DNA of 63,242 nt from JBDTCO01 sp039923495. Its GTDB lineage: Bacteria > Myxococcota_A > Polyangia > Palsa-1104. The first letter of the stretch is position 1. Every line of letters begins with the position of its first letter. The position numbers were made by a program, and so were the translations under genes. Under the pieces are notes generated by a model. The model did not search any database. It was not told the origin of the DNA and saw only the letters and a program-made list of their open reading frames with translations. This document shows, one piece after another, positions 27,885 through 36,768 of this stretch. The stretch spans positions 1-63,242 of the forward strand of contig JBDTCO010000029.1 of assembly GCA_039923495.1 (NCBI GenBank), given 5' to 3'.

Positions 27885-29179
27885 TCAGGGTAGCGTCACG
27901 GTCATGCGGTTGCGGTACGTGCCGGCGGCGTGGCCGACGCTCTGGAACCCGCGTCCGATCCCCGTCGCGGCGAGGCTGAAGAGCACGTAGGCGGGGGCAT
28001 CGTGTCCAGCGGGGCCGTGCGCGAACTCGATGTCGTTCACGCAGATGCCATCGCCCGCTGCCGGTGACAGCGCCGTCGACGCCTGCGCTGCCCAGTCGGC
28101 GAGCGTGACCGTGAACACGGCGACGCCCGCGTCGTACAGCGTCACCGTGAGCGGTGCGGAAGCCGGCAGCGACCGCGTGCGAGCTCGTGGAACGGGCCCT
28201 TGTCGAGCTTGGTGGCCTCTGCGACGTGGAACACGCGAGCGGCATCCACGTAGGCGAAGCGCGTCGCGGCGCCGAACGCGGGTAGCTCGATGCGCGCCTC
28301 CGGCGCGGGCGAGAACGAGACCGACAGCTTCGTGTGCCCGCGCAGGGTCACCTCCGCGTACGTGTCGAGGTGCGCGAACACCGGCTTCGCGAGCTGCGAC
28401 GCGGCCTCGATGAGCACGCCGTCGTCGCGCGGCGTGACGCCGAGCAGGCTGCGATCCTCGTCGGCGTACTCGAGCGTCCAGCCTTTTCGATCGCCGTGGC
28501 CTTGCAGCAGCCGGCGCTTCGTAGGCCGAGCGTCGTCAGGGAGCGCGAGGTCCACCCACGCGCGGTCGGGCGTGCGGTCGAGGAAGGTGAGCAGCGGATC
28601 GACCGTGAGCACGATCCTGTCGCGGCGAAGCACGACGCGGCCCTCGCGCGGATGCAGCTGCACCGACTTGCCGAGCTTCACGACCTCGGGCGGCGGTGGC
28701 GCCTTGGGCAGCTCGGCGAGCGCCGCACCAGCGGGATGTGTCGATGGCTCGGGCGCGCGCTGCGTCGCGGGGAAGCTCCAGCCCGCCCACATCACGGGTA
28801 GCGCGAGGCACGGGAGCAACCACGCGGGCGCGAGCCGCGGCCGCACCTCGCGGAACCACATCACGGCGAGCCCGAGGCTCGCGAAGAACGTCACGTTCCA
28901 CGAGATGCCGACGCTGCGCGGAAACGTCAGCCGCGCCGCCAGCGCGAGCGCCATCCAGAACAGCGGCAACACGCCCGTGAGCGCCGGAAACACCGCAGCA
29001 CGCAGCCGCTGCGGCGGAAGGAGCGCGGCAGCGCAGAGCAGCACGATCACGATGGGCGCGACCTCGTTGACCCAGTACTCCGACGAGGACGAGGGGAAGC
29101 CGCCCGCCATCATCCACCACCACGTTGCGGCGGCGGCGCCGTGACAGGCGACGAGGATCAGCCAGAGCGCCTGTCCCAT
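27885..29179 (-). pseudogene. Frameshifted membrane protein of unknown function
   Basis: From ATG 29179 the frame encodes four membrane helices (first about residues 3-25) and a soluble domain, then runs to a stop at 28142 with an Arg-rich tail. Shifting one frame near 28165 restores a smooth continuation, LPASAPLTVTLYDAG then VAVFTVTLADWAAQ, to a stop at 27885. A single lost C (CGCCTG read as CGCTG) would explain it. Either the gene is freshly broken or the base is a sequencing error. No family recognised. It is convergent with the MFS remnant and divergent from the KAS III operon. Confidence 0.6.
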
Positions 29180-29187
29180 GCGAACAG

Positions 29188-29193
29188 AGCATA
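29188..29193 (-). promoter_or_regulatory. -10-like element before the frameshifted membrane gene
   Basis: On the minus strand TATGCT ends 8 bases before the ATG at 29179; no ribosome-binding site. The near-leaderless pattern suggests the gene was expressed. Confidence 0.4.
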
Positions 29194-29255
29194 CCGCGCG
29201 CATGGGCCGACCTTGCCGATTCCCCGCCCGGTGCTCTACGATGAGGCGCCCTCCC

Positions 29256-30287
29256 ATGAGTCAGTCCTCCCTCGACGGGTTCCGGATCGCTGGCGTGCGT
29301 ACGTGCGTTCCGCCTCGCGTCATCGACAACCTCGAGATGGGTGAGAGCTTCGGCGGCACCGACGTGCGCAAGGTCGTGGCGATGGCTGGCGTGCGGCAGC
29401 GTCACGTCGTCGACGCCAACGTGACCGCCGCCGACCTGTGCTTCGAGGCGGCGGCGAAGCTGCTCGACGAGCTGGGCTGGGCGCGCGAGTCCGTCACGGG
29501 ACTCATCTTCGTCACGCAGTCGCCCGACTACCTCCTGCCGTCGACGAGCTGCGTCGTGCATCGCTGGCTCGGGCTCGCGGACACGTGTGCCACCTTCGAC
29601 GTCGGCCTCGGCTGCTCGGGGTATCCGTACGGGCTCTACCTCGCGGCGACGATGCTGCGCGGCGGCGGGCAGAGCCGCATCCTCGTGCTGCACGGCGAGA
29701 CGCCGAGCCTCTTCACGAGCCCGGACGATCACGCGACGACGCTGCTCTTCGGAGACGCGGGATCGGCCACCGCAGTCGAGCACGCACCCGATGCGCCGGC
29801 CACACAGTTCGCGCTCTACACCGACGGCAAGGGCTACGACGGCCTCATCGTGCGCGGCGGCGGGTTTCGCGATCGCATGCCCGCCGATCCGCGTCGCATG
29901 TACCTCGAGATGGACGGCGCCGGTGTCTTCAGCTTCACGATCAAGCGCGTGCCGCCGCTGGTCCGCGACACGCTCGCGTTCGCGAACCTGTCGGTGTCCG
30001 ACATCGATCTTTACGCCCTGCACCAGTCGAACCGCTTCATGATGAAGCACCTCATCAAGAAGTGCGGGCTCGACGAGGCGCGCGCGCCCATCATCCTCGA
30101 GCGCTTCGGCAACGTCGGTGGCCCGTCGGTGCCGCTCGTGCTCACGCAGACCGACGGCGGCGGCGATCGTCGCGTGATGATGGTGGGCTACGGCGTCGGA
30201 CTCTCGTGGAGCGCCGCGGTGACGAGGCTCGACGCGAGCGCGCGCCTCGGCCACGGCCTCTACAGCGGCGCCACGGCGCGCGCGTGA
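29256..30287 (+). CDS. 3-oxoacyl-ACP synthase III (FabH)-like ketosynthase
   Basis: 343 residues with the KAS III triad: Cys120 in VGLGCSGYPYG, His256 in YALHQSNRF and Asn286 in FGNVGGPSVPL. The enzyme condenses an acyl-CoA starter with malonyl-ACP, or transfers an acyl group. It heads a coupled operon with an SDR reductase and a free ACP, so it probably serves a dedicated lipid or polyketide-like product rather than housekeeping fatty acid synthesis. TACGAT lies 13 bases before the ATG. The downstream SDR gene overlaps by GTGA. Confidence 0.88.
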   Translation: MSQSSLDGFRIAGVRTCVPPRVIDNLEMGESFGGTDVRKVVAMAGVRQRHVVDANVTAADLCFEAAAKLLDELGWARESVTGLIFVTQSPDYLLPSTSCVVHRWLGLADTCATFDVGLGCSGYPYGLYLAATMLRGGGQSRILVLHGETPSLFTSPDDHATTLLFGDAGSATAVEHAPDAPATQFALYTDGKGYDGLIVRGGGFRDRMPADPRRMYLEMDGAGVFSFTIKRVPPLVRDTLAFANLSVSDIDLYALHQSNRFMMKHLIKKCGLDEARAPIILERFGNVGGPSVPLVLTQTDGGGDRRVMMVGYGVGLSWSAAVTRLDASARLGHGLYSGATARA

Positions 30288-31030
30288 GCGACTTCGCCGA
30301 TCGCTGGATCCTCGTCTCGGGGGCCTCGTCCGGCCTCGGCCGCGCCATCGCGCGCGAGCTCTCGTCCCGCGGCGCGCGCGTCGTGCTCATCGGCCGGCGT
30401 CGCGACAAGCTCGAGGAGACCCGGGCGCTGTGCACGCATGCCGAGGTCTGCGAGCTGGACCTGTCGCAGCACGACACGATCATCCCCGCCGTCACCTCGC
30501 TCGCTGCGAAGCTGGGCCGCATCTACGGTCTCGTGCACTGCGCGGGCGTCTCCGCCGTGCTCCCGCTATCGGCCAGCAAGCCCGAGCGCATACGCCAGAT
30601 GTTCGACCTCAACTTCGTCGCTGGTGTCGAGCTCGCGCGCGGGCTCACGCGGCGCGAGGTCCTCGACGAGGCGGGCGGCAGCATCCTGTGGATCGGCTCG
30701 GTGGCCGCGCACGTCGGCGCGCCGGGCCAGATCGCGTACTGCGCGAGCAAGGGGGCGGTCACCGCGGCTGTGCGCGCGATGGCGCTCGAGCTCGCGCCCA
30801 AGAAGACGCGCGTGAACGTGCTGTCACCCGGCGTCGTCGCGACGGAGATGACGGACGCGCAGAGCGGCAAGCTCTCGCCCGAGCAGTGGCAGCGCATCGT
30901 CGAGCGCCACCCGCTCGGCGTGGGCCGCCCCGAGGACGTCGCGCGTGCGGCGGCGTTCCTGCTCGATCCTTCCAGTACGTGGATCACCGGCGCCGACCTC
31001 GCGGTCGACGGCGGGTACATGCTGCATTGA
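30284..31030 (+). CDS. Short-chain dehydrogenase/reductase (FabG-like)
   Basis: 248 residues of the classical SDR family. The cofactor motif is SGASSGLGRAIA with a following RRR that favours NADPH. The catalytic set is Ser in WIGSVAAHVG and Tyr-x3-Lys in YCASK. The C-terminal GADLAVDGGYMLH is typical of 3-oxoacyl-ACP reductases. The GTG at 30284 lies in the KAS III stop codon. It probably reduces the beta-keto group formed by that ketosynthase on the ACP encoded next. Confidence 0.88.
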   Translation: MSDFADRWILVSGASSGLGRAIARELSSRGARVVLIGRRRDKLEETRALCTHAEVCELDLSQHDTIIPAVTSLAAKLGRIYGLVHCAGVSAVLPLSASKPERIRQMFDLNFVAGVELARGLTRREVLDEAGGSILWIGSVAAHVGAPGQIAYCASKGAVTAAVRAMALELAPKKTRVNVLSPGVVATEMTDAQSGKLSPEQWQRIVERHPLGVGRPEDVARAAAFLLDPSSTWITGADLAVDGGYMLH

Positions 31031-31052
31031 GCGCGATCTTGAAAGAGACCCG

Positions 31053-31301
31053 ATGACTCCTATCCCCACTGCGGCCGCGCTGCAGATGATGGCCGACGCG
31101 CTCGATGAGCCGGTCGCCTCGGTGACGCCCGATCGTCGTCGCGACTCGATCGCCGGCTGGGACTCGATGGGCGCGCTCGCGCTGATGGCCGAGCTCGACG
31201 ACCGCTTCGGCCTCCAGCTCACCTCCGACGACTCGCTGAAGATGACGAAGGTCGACGACATGCTTGCGTACCTCCGCGACCGCGGCGCGCTGACGGACTG
31301 A
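31053..31301 (+). CDS. Acyl carrier protein
   Basis: 82 residues, acidic and helical, with the phosphopantetheine attachment motif GWDSMG (Ser38). This is the expected size for a discrete ACP. A purine-rich AAAGAGA precedes the ATG. It lies 22 bases after the SDR gene and 4 bases before the GNAT-like gene, so it carries the acyl intermediate of this operon. Confidence 0.88.
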   Translation: MTPIPTAAALQMMADALDEPVASVTPDRRRDSIAGWDSMGALALMAELDDRFGLQLTSDDSLKMTKVDDMLAYLRDRGALTD

Positions 31302-31305
31302 CGCG

Positions 31306-32439
31306 ATGCCCGGCGCGCCGTCATTCGAGAAGACCACGAAGCTGGTCGGCCGCGCGCTGGGGATGAAGCCCGACGAGCTCCGCGCCGGCTTTCGCGCCGC
31401 GACGCGAGCGCACCTCCCGCAGATCCTCGAGATCCGCCGCAAGATCCTGGGCGAGCGCCTCGCGTGGGACGACGAGCGCTACCTCGCGTGGCGCTACGAC
31501 TTCGATGGCGCCGGCCATTCGCGCGGCACGTGCTTCGTGGTCGTGCGCAACGAGCGGGTGCTGGGCCTCGTCGGCGCCGAGCACGTGCGGCTCACCTACG
31601 ATCGCGATCTCGTGCCGTCGCTGCTCATCATGGACATCGCGGTCGATCCGGCCATCGACGGCAGTGGGCTCGGCATCTGGATGGACCTCGCATTGTTCGA
31701 CGCGCACCCCGTCGTGCTCGCGATCGGCGCCAACCCCAACTCCGTCGGGCTCGTCGAGAAGCTGTTCCACGCGCTGCCGCATCGCACGCACTACGTGACG
31801 CCGGTGCGCTTCACGCGCTTCTTCCAGAAGCGCCTCGGCCGCGAGCGCCTCGCGACGATGCTCGCGCTGCCCGCCAACGTTGTGGTGCGCGCGTGGCGCA
31901 AGCTCACGCGCCTCCGTGATCGTGGTCTCGTGCTGCGGAAGCTGACGCGCTTCGACGCGTCGGTCGAGGCGCTGTTCTCTCGACGCGCCGCGCCCGACGA
32001 GATCACCTTCGAACGAACGGCCGCGACCCTGAACTGGCGTCTCTTCGGCAACCCGCGTGCGCGCTACGAGGTCGTCGGTGCGTACGACGGCGACACGCTC
32101 GTCGGCTACATCGCGTCGCACCGGACCGCGCGTCGCGATGCGCTGCGCGAGGTCGGCATCGCGGACTGGCTCATCGACGCGCGTCACCCGAAGGCGTTCG
32201 AGGCCCTCGTGCTCGACGTGCTCCGGAGGGCCGTGCGCGCCGACATGGACCTCGTGCATGCGACCCCGCTCCTCGCGCGGTCGGGGCCGACGCTGCGCCG
32301 TCTCGGCTTCCGCGCCACGAAGCGTACCTACAACCTCGTGGGCGTTCGCGTGCAAGAGCCGGAGCGCTGGCCACGCCTCCTCGACGGGGCTGCGTGGTAC
32401 CTCAACGAGGCCAACACCGACCGCGACGGGATGGCCTAG
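31306..32439 (+). CDS. GNAT-like acyltransferase
   Basis: 377 residues. The middle resembles an acyl-CoA-binding GNAT fold: ERVLGLVGAEHVRL, then IMDIAVDPAIDGSGLGIWMD, where GSGLG corresponds to the pyrophosphate-binding loop. A second similar half (GDTLVGYIASHRTARRD...) suggests a tandem fold. It directly follows the ACP gene, so it may transfer the ACP-bound acyl chain to an amine or hydroxyl acceptor. The assignment as GNAT is moderate; substrate unknown. Confidence 0.6.
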   Translation: MPGAPSFEKTTKLVGRALGMKPDELRAGFRAATRAHLPQILEIRRKILGERLAWDDERYLAWRYDFDGAGHSRGTCFVVVRNERVLGLVGAEHVRLTYDRDLVPSLLIMDIAVDPAIDGSGLGIWMDLALFDAHPVVLAIGANPNSVGLVEKLFHALPHRTHYVTPVRFTRFFQKRLGRERLATMLALPANVVVRAWRKLTRLRDRGLVLRKLTRFDASVEALFSRRAAPDEITFERTAATLNWRLFGNPRARYEVVGAYDGDTLVGYIASHRTARRDALREVGIADWLIDARHPKAFEALVLDVLRRAVRADMDLVHATPLLARSGPTLRRLGFRATKRTYNLVGVRVQEPERWPRLLDGAAWYLNEANTDRDGMA

Positions 32440-32444
32440 GCTCG

Positions 32445-33245
32445 ATGACCAGGGACGCGATCGATGACGTGAACCTCGCCACGATGGCTGCCGGCAAAGT
32501 GGTGGCCGAGTACACAGCGCAGGGCGAGCTGTTCCCTCCGGAGCGGGCGCTGCTCGAGCTCGTGCGCGACGAGGTCCGTGATCAGCCCATCCTCGATCTC
32601 GGTGTCGGAGGGGGGCGCACCGTCAAGGCGCTCCGAGCGCTGAGTGCCGGCTATGTCGGCCTCGATAACTCCGAGGCGATGATCTCGAGCTGCAAGATGC
32701 GCTTCCCGCACGCGCGCTTCGAGCTGGGCGACGCGCGCGATCTGTCGCGCTGGCCCGACGGACACTTCGCGCTCGTCGTGTTCTCGGGAAACGGCCTGTG
32801 CATGGTCGGCCACGAGGACCGCCTGCGTGTCATCACCGAGGTCTTTCGTGTGCTGCGGCCCGGCGGCGCGTTCGCGTTCTCCACGTTCAATCGCAAGAGC
32901 AGTGATCACGACGCGGGGTTTCGCTTCCCCGAGCTCTCGCTCTCGCTGAACCCGGCTCGCACGGCCGTCCGTGCGGCGCGCTTCGTCAAGCACACGCTGC
33001 TGCGCGTCCGCAATCGCCGTCGCAACCTGCCTCACGAGGATCGCCGCACGGACTACTCGATCATCAACGACCTGTGCCACGACTACGGCACGCTGCTGTA
33101 CTACCTCGACCTCGCGACGCAGCGGAAGCAGCTCGAGGATGCGGGCTTCGAGCAAGGTGCGCCCGCGTACGACCACGACGGCGGCGTCATCGAGCATGAC
33201 AGCACCGAGAGCTCGCTGGCGTTGCTGGCCCGCAAGCCGCGCTGA
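32445..33245 (+). CDS. Class I SAM-dependent methyltransferase
   Basis: 266 residues. Motif I is ILDLGVGGGRT, followed by YVGLDNSEAMI (acidic ribose-binding position) and DARDLSRWPDGHFALVVFSG, LRPGGAFAFSTFN. This is the standard small-molecule methyltransferase layout of the Methyltransf_11/25 type. It starts 5 bases after the acyltransferase and ends the operon. It probably methylates the product, an acid or hydroxyl group. Convergent with the DUF362 gene, 3 bases apart. Confidence 0.85.
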   Translation: MTRDAIDDVNLATMAAGKVVAEYTAQGELFPPERALLELVRDEVRDQPILDLGVGGGRTVKALRALSAGYVGLDNSEAMISSCKMRFPHARFELGDARDLSRWPDGHFALVVFSGNGLCMVGHEDRLRVITEVFRVLRPGGAFAFSTFNRKSSDHDAGFRFPELSLSLNPARTAVRAARFVKHTLLRVRNRRRNLPHEDRRTDYSIINDLCHDYGTLLYYLDLATQRKQLEDAGFEQGAPAYDHDGGVIEHDSTESSLALLARKPR

Positions 33246-33248
33246 GCT

Positions 33249-34610
33249 TCAGGCGACCGTGATCAATTTCGGGTCGAGCGTGCCCGAGCCGTAGACCTGC
33301 CGGTAGTAGCGCAGGAAGCACGAGAGCATGGAGTCGGGATCGTCGAGGTCGTAGCGGCCCGGGGCGCCGCCCTTGAGCGGGACGAGCAGGTTGCGCGCGC
33401 ACCAGCTGTCGATGGCGACCGGGTCCTTGCCTGCGACGACGGCGCCGACGTGGTGCGCGGACGCAGCCTCGAGGCGGAGGTCTGCGTCCTCGTCCCAGGT
33501 GCCCTCGGGGATCGCGCCGACGTACTCGGCGATCGCGAGGTACAGGTCGGGGGCACGCACCTCGCGCGCGAAATAGGCGAGCGGGCCGGCCATGCGCCAC
33601 GTTGCGTTGGGGTGACCGAAGTAGTGGATGGACTGGTAGTCGCGCGTGCTGCGATCGGTGCCAGGACGACCGGCGCTCATGTCCACGATCCCCATCGCCG
33701 ACTTGCAGCAGCAGGTGAGGCCCGCGTCGAGGTGCTCGTTCACCGTCGGCATCGTGATCCACGTGAGCTTGCGCGAGACGGGCACTAGCGTGCCGTTCTT
33801 GCGCATCGACAGCCCATCCCGGAAGTCGACGGTGATCCCGCTGTGCGGCGACGTGAACACGGGCCACGTGAGCGGCGTCTGCGCGTCGTCGACGAGGCTG
33901 CGCGGGATGCGGAACGTCTTGTCGAAGTCCCAGCGATAGCCGTCACGCAGCTCGCCGGCCAGGATGGGGCCGCGGCCATCGCCGCCGTACTCGCCGTGCG
34001 CGCGCGACGGGTCACGCCATCCCCACGCGCCGTTGGCGCTCTTCATCGCGTCGACGAGGCCCACGTAGCTGACGGGCGCGCCGAGCTTTGTGAAGTAGGG
34101 GAACAGGTCGCCGAGCTTGTCCCAGCCAGGCACGTCGACGTTGCGCTCGCTCGGGTGCGAGAAGCCGCGCGTGAGCGGCGAGCCGTCCTTCATCAGAAAG
34201 TGCGTGTTCTCGAAGACGATGACCTCGCCTGCGAAGCCCGGCGTCTCGAGCACGAGCTCGATGGCGCGCTTCACCGCTGCCACGTTGGTCATGCCTTGGT
34301 TCCACCACTGGGCGGAGACCTTGATGAGGACGACATCGTCCTTGCCGACGACCTTGGCCATGCCGCCGAGCGCTGCGATCGCGGCCTCGACGTTGCCGGC
34401 GGGCCCGAGGCCGCGGGACACGTGGATCGTCCGCGCATCGCGCACGGGATCGTGCGGCACGAGCGGCGGCGTGGCGCTGAACTCGCGCTTGATCGTCAGC
34501 TTCGCGATGCGATCGCGGAGCCGCCGGCGAGCGGCCCACAGGAGGCCTGCGCCGCCGGCGATGCCGAGCCCGAGGAAGCCGCGACGGGTCCAGCTCTTGG
34601 AGTGGGCCAT
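33249..34610 (-). CDS. DUF362 domain protein with Tat signal
   Basis: 453 residues. The N-terminus SKSWTRRGFLGLGIAGGAGL is a twin-arginine signal, so the protein is exported folded, perhaps with a cofactor. The DUF362 body contains DVVLIKVSAQWWNQG, the central TCCCKSAMG and KDPVAIDSWCARNLL. Known DUF362 members are often iron-sulfur proteins; here only the clustered cysteines near TCCCK and SWCARN are seen, without a ferredoxin domain. TACCTT lies exactly 6 bases before the ATG. Function unknown. Confidence 0.83.
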   Translation of the reverse strand: MAHSKSWTRRGFLGLGIAGGAGLLWAARRRLRDRIAKLTIKREFSATPPLVPHDPVRDARTIHVSRGLGPAGNVEAAIAALGGMAKVVGKDDVVLIKVSAQWWNQGMTNVAAVKRAIELVLETPGFAGEVIVFENTHFLMKDGSPLTRGFSHPSERNVDVPGWDKLGDLFPYFTKLGAPVSYVGLVDAMKSANGAWGWRDPSRAHGEYGGDGRGPILAGELRDGYRWDFDKTFRIPRSLVDDAQTPLTWPVFTSPHSGITVDFRDGLSMRKNGTLVPVSRKLTWITMPTVNEHLDAGLTCCCKSAMGIVDMSAGRPGTDRSTRDYQSIHYFGHPNATWRMAGPLAYFAREVRAPDLYLAIAEYVGAIPEGTWDEDADLRLEAASAHHVGAVVAGKDPVAIDSWCARNLLVPLKGGAPGRYDLDDPDSMLSCFLRYYRQVYGSGTLDPKLITVA

Positions 34611-34616
34611 CGCGAA

Positions 34617-34622
34617 AAGGTA
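34617..34622 (-). promoter_or_regulatory. TAnnnT -10 element abutting the DUF362 start
   Basis: Minus-strand TACCTT (34622 to 34617), 6-base spacer TTCGCG, ATG at 34610. No Shine-Dalgarno sequence. Confidence 0.5.
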
Positions 34623-34720
34623 GCACGCGGCCGGCGCCCGCCGGCACGCCGCGCCCGACGGCGCACAAGGAGGGCAGCCGCAGTTGAGCAGCGTCGGGGA
34701 AGCGTGGTAGCAACCTCGCC

Positions 34721-36166
34721 ATGCCCGTCGAACAGTCCCAGCTCATGGAGAAGCTCGTCTCGCTCACGAAGCGTCGCGGCTTCATCTTTCAGTCGTCCGA
34801 GCTGTACGGCGGCGTGAACGGCGCGTGGGACTACGGTCCGCTCGGCGTGGAGCTCAAGCGCAACGTGAAGGACGCCTGGTGGAACGCGATGGTCCGCGCG
34901 CGCGAGGACGTCGTCGGCCTCGACTCGTCGATCCTCATGCACCCCATGGTGTGGAAGGCGTCGGGCCACGTCTCCAATTTCTCTGACCCGATGGTCGATT
35001 GCCGTAGCTGCAAGAAGCGCTTCCGCTGCGACGAGATCGCGCCGAACTACGAGGACGATGGCCTCCTGCCCGAGAAGGTCGGCAACCCGCAGTGCCCCGA
35101 GGCCAAGAAGCCCGGCACCGTCGGCAAGTCGTGCGACCTCACGCCCGCGCGCAAGTTCAACCTCATGTTCGAGACGCACCTTGGTCCGGTGGTCGAGTCG
35201 TCCGCGAAGACCTTCCTTCGCCCCGAGACCGCACAGGGCATCTTCGCCAACTTCGCCAACGTCACCTCGTCGACGCGCGTGAAGGTGCCGTTCGGCATCG
35301 CGCAGATCGGCAAGAGCTTTCGCAACGAGATCAACCCGCGCAACTTCACGTTCCGCTCGCGCGAGTTCGAGCAGATGGAGCTCGAGTTCTTCTGCAAGCC
35401 CGGCTCGGACGACCAGTGGTTCGAGTACTGGGTCGCCGAGCGCCGTCGCTGGTACCTCGAGCTCGGCATGACGGAGGCCAGGCTCCGCTTCCGCGCGCAC
35501 GCGAAGGAGAAGCTCTCGCACTACGCGAAGGGCACGACCGACGTCGAGTACCTGTTCCCGTTCGGCTGGGGCGAGCTCGAGGGCATCGCCAACCGTACCG
35601 ACTACGACCTGCGCCAGCACCAGATCGGCATGCGCTCCGTCGGCAAGTGGGACGGCGGCGATCTGCAGGAGTTCCAGCTGCAGGCCGAGGACCCGGAGTA
35701 CTCGAAGGGTAAGCTGTCGTACTTCGACGACGAGGCGAAGGAGCGCTACATCCCGTTCGTCATCGAGCCGTCGGCCGGCGCCGATCGCGCGACGCTCGCG
35801 TTCCTCTGCGACGCGTACGACGAGGACGACGCGGGTGGCGAGGTGCGCGTCGTCCTGCGCCTCCACCCGAAGCTCGCGCCCGTGAAGGCCGCGATCCTCC
35901 CGCTCGTGAACAAGGAGGGCATGCCCGAGCGCGGTCGCAAGCTGTACGAGGACCTGAAGAAGAAGTTCCAGGTCACGTACGACACGTCCGCCGCCATCGG
36001 CAAGCGTTACCGCCGCAACGACGAGATCGGCACGCCGTTCTGCTTCACGATCGATGGTGACACGCTCACCGACGGCACCGTGACGCTGCGCGAGCGCGAC
36101 TCCATGAAGCAGGAGCGCATCGCGGAGGACAAGGTCGCGGGCTTCCTCGCCGAGAAGCTGCTCTAG
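34721..36166 (+). CDS. glyS: Glycyl-tRNA synthetase (dimeric type)
   Basis: 481 residues of the single-chain alpha2 class II enzyme that charges tRNA-Gly. Motif 2 is seen in FRNEINPRNF, and class-specific segments include RRGFIFQSSELYGG, GAWDYGPLG and RPETAQGIF. The cysteines CRSCKKRFRC (from residue 94) mark an insertion that may bind zinc. The C-terminal anticodon-binding domain begins near LHPKLAPVKAAILPL. TAGCAA lies 7 bases before the ATG, a variant of the leaderless pattern. The LOG-family gene follows after 5 bases. Confidence 0.95.
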   Translation: MPVEQSQLMEKLVSLTKRRGFIFQSSELYGGVNGAWDYGPLGVELKRNVKDAWWNAMVRAREDVVGLDSSILMHPMVWKASGHVSNFSDPMVDCRSCKKRFRCDEIAPNYEDDGLLPEKVGNPQCPEAKKPGTVGKSCDLTPARKFNLMFETHLGPVVESSAKTFLRPETAQGIFANFANVTSSTRVKVPFGIAQIGKSFRNEINPRNFTFRSREFEQMELEFFCKPGSDDQWFEYWVAERRRWYLELGMTEARLRFRAHAKEKLSHYAKGTTDVEYLFPFGWGELEGIANRTDYDLRQHQIGMRSVGKWDGGDLQEFQLQAEDPEYSKGKLSYFDDEAKERYIPFVIEPSAGADRATLAFLCDAYDEDDAGGEVRVVLRLHPKLAPVKAAILPLVNKEGMPERGRKLYEDLKKKFQVTYDTSAAIGKRYRRNDEIGTPFCFTIDGDTLTDGTVTLRERDSMKQERIAEDKVAGFLAEKLL

Positions 36167-36171
36167 GAGCG

Positions 36172-36768
36172 ATGCGAGTCTGCGTCTTCTGCGCCTCGTC
36201 GTACGGCGTCGACGAGCGCTACGCGGACCTCGCGCGCGAGGTCGGGACGCAGCTCGCCACGCGCGGCATCGGGCTCGTGTACGGCGGCGCCACGCGCGGG
36301 CTCATGGGCATCTGCGCCGACGCCGCGCTCGCCGCCGGAGGCGAGGTCGTAGGCGTCATCCCGGAGAGCCTGGCCTCCCTTGCGACCGAAGGGCGAGGCC
36401 GTGCCGCGGGAAGCGGCCTGGCCTCCCGCGAGCTCGCGCACCGCGGCCTCACGGCGCTGCATGTGACCAGCAACATGCACGAGCGCAAGCAGAGGATGCA
36501 CGACCTGTCCGACGGCTTCCTGACGCTACCCGGCGGGTTCGGCACGATGGACGAGCTCTTCGAGACGCTCACGTGGGGGCTCCTCGGCATCCACCACAAG
36601 CCGATCATCCTGCTCGACGTGGCGGGCTTCTACCGGCACCTCATCGCGTTCATGAACGAGCAGCTGGCCTCCGGACTCCTTGCGCCGGCGCACCACGCTT
36701 TGCTCCGCGTCACGGACAGCGTGGACACCGCGCTCGATGAGCTGGTCGCGCGGCAGTCATCTCGCTGA
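36172..36768 (+). CDS. LOG-family (TIGR00730) protein with in-frame insertion
   Basis: 198 residues related to cytokinin riboside 5'-monophosphate phosphoribohydrolases (LOG), which cleave nucleotide-ribose bonds. The family motif PGGFGTMDE is intact, as are VFCASSYGVD and YGGATRGLMG. Between PESLAS and RELAHRGL there are 16 extra residues (LATEGRGRAAGSGLAS). At DNA level this is a 48-base insertion flanked by 11-base direct repeats. The insertion lies on a surface segment and keeps the frame, so the enzyme may still work. Its end overlaps the convergent heme-motif gene by 12 bases. Confidence 0.88.
   Translation: MRVCVFCASSYGVDERYADLAREVGTQLATRGIGLVYGGATRGLMGICADAALAAGGEVVGVIPESLASLATEGRGRAAGSGLASRELAHRGLTALHVTSNMHERKQRMHDLSDGFLTLPGGFGTMDELFETLTWGLLGIHHKPIILLDVAGFYRHLIAFMNEQLASGLLAPAHHALLRVTDSVDTALDELVARQSSR
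36369..36427 (+). repeat. 48-bp in-frame insertion flanked by 11-bp direct repeats
   Basis: CCTGGCCTCCC occurs at 36369-36379 and again at 36417-36427, exactly 48 bases apart. Removing one copy and the 37 bases between restores the usual family sequence PESLASRELAHRGL. The inserted DNA can fold: GGCCTCCCTT pairs with AAGGGCGAGGCC, apart from a CG bulge. This resembles insertion of a small palindromic element with target duplication. Confidence 0.65.
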
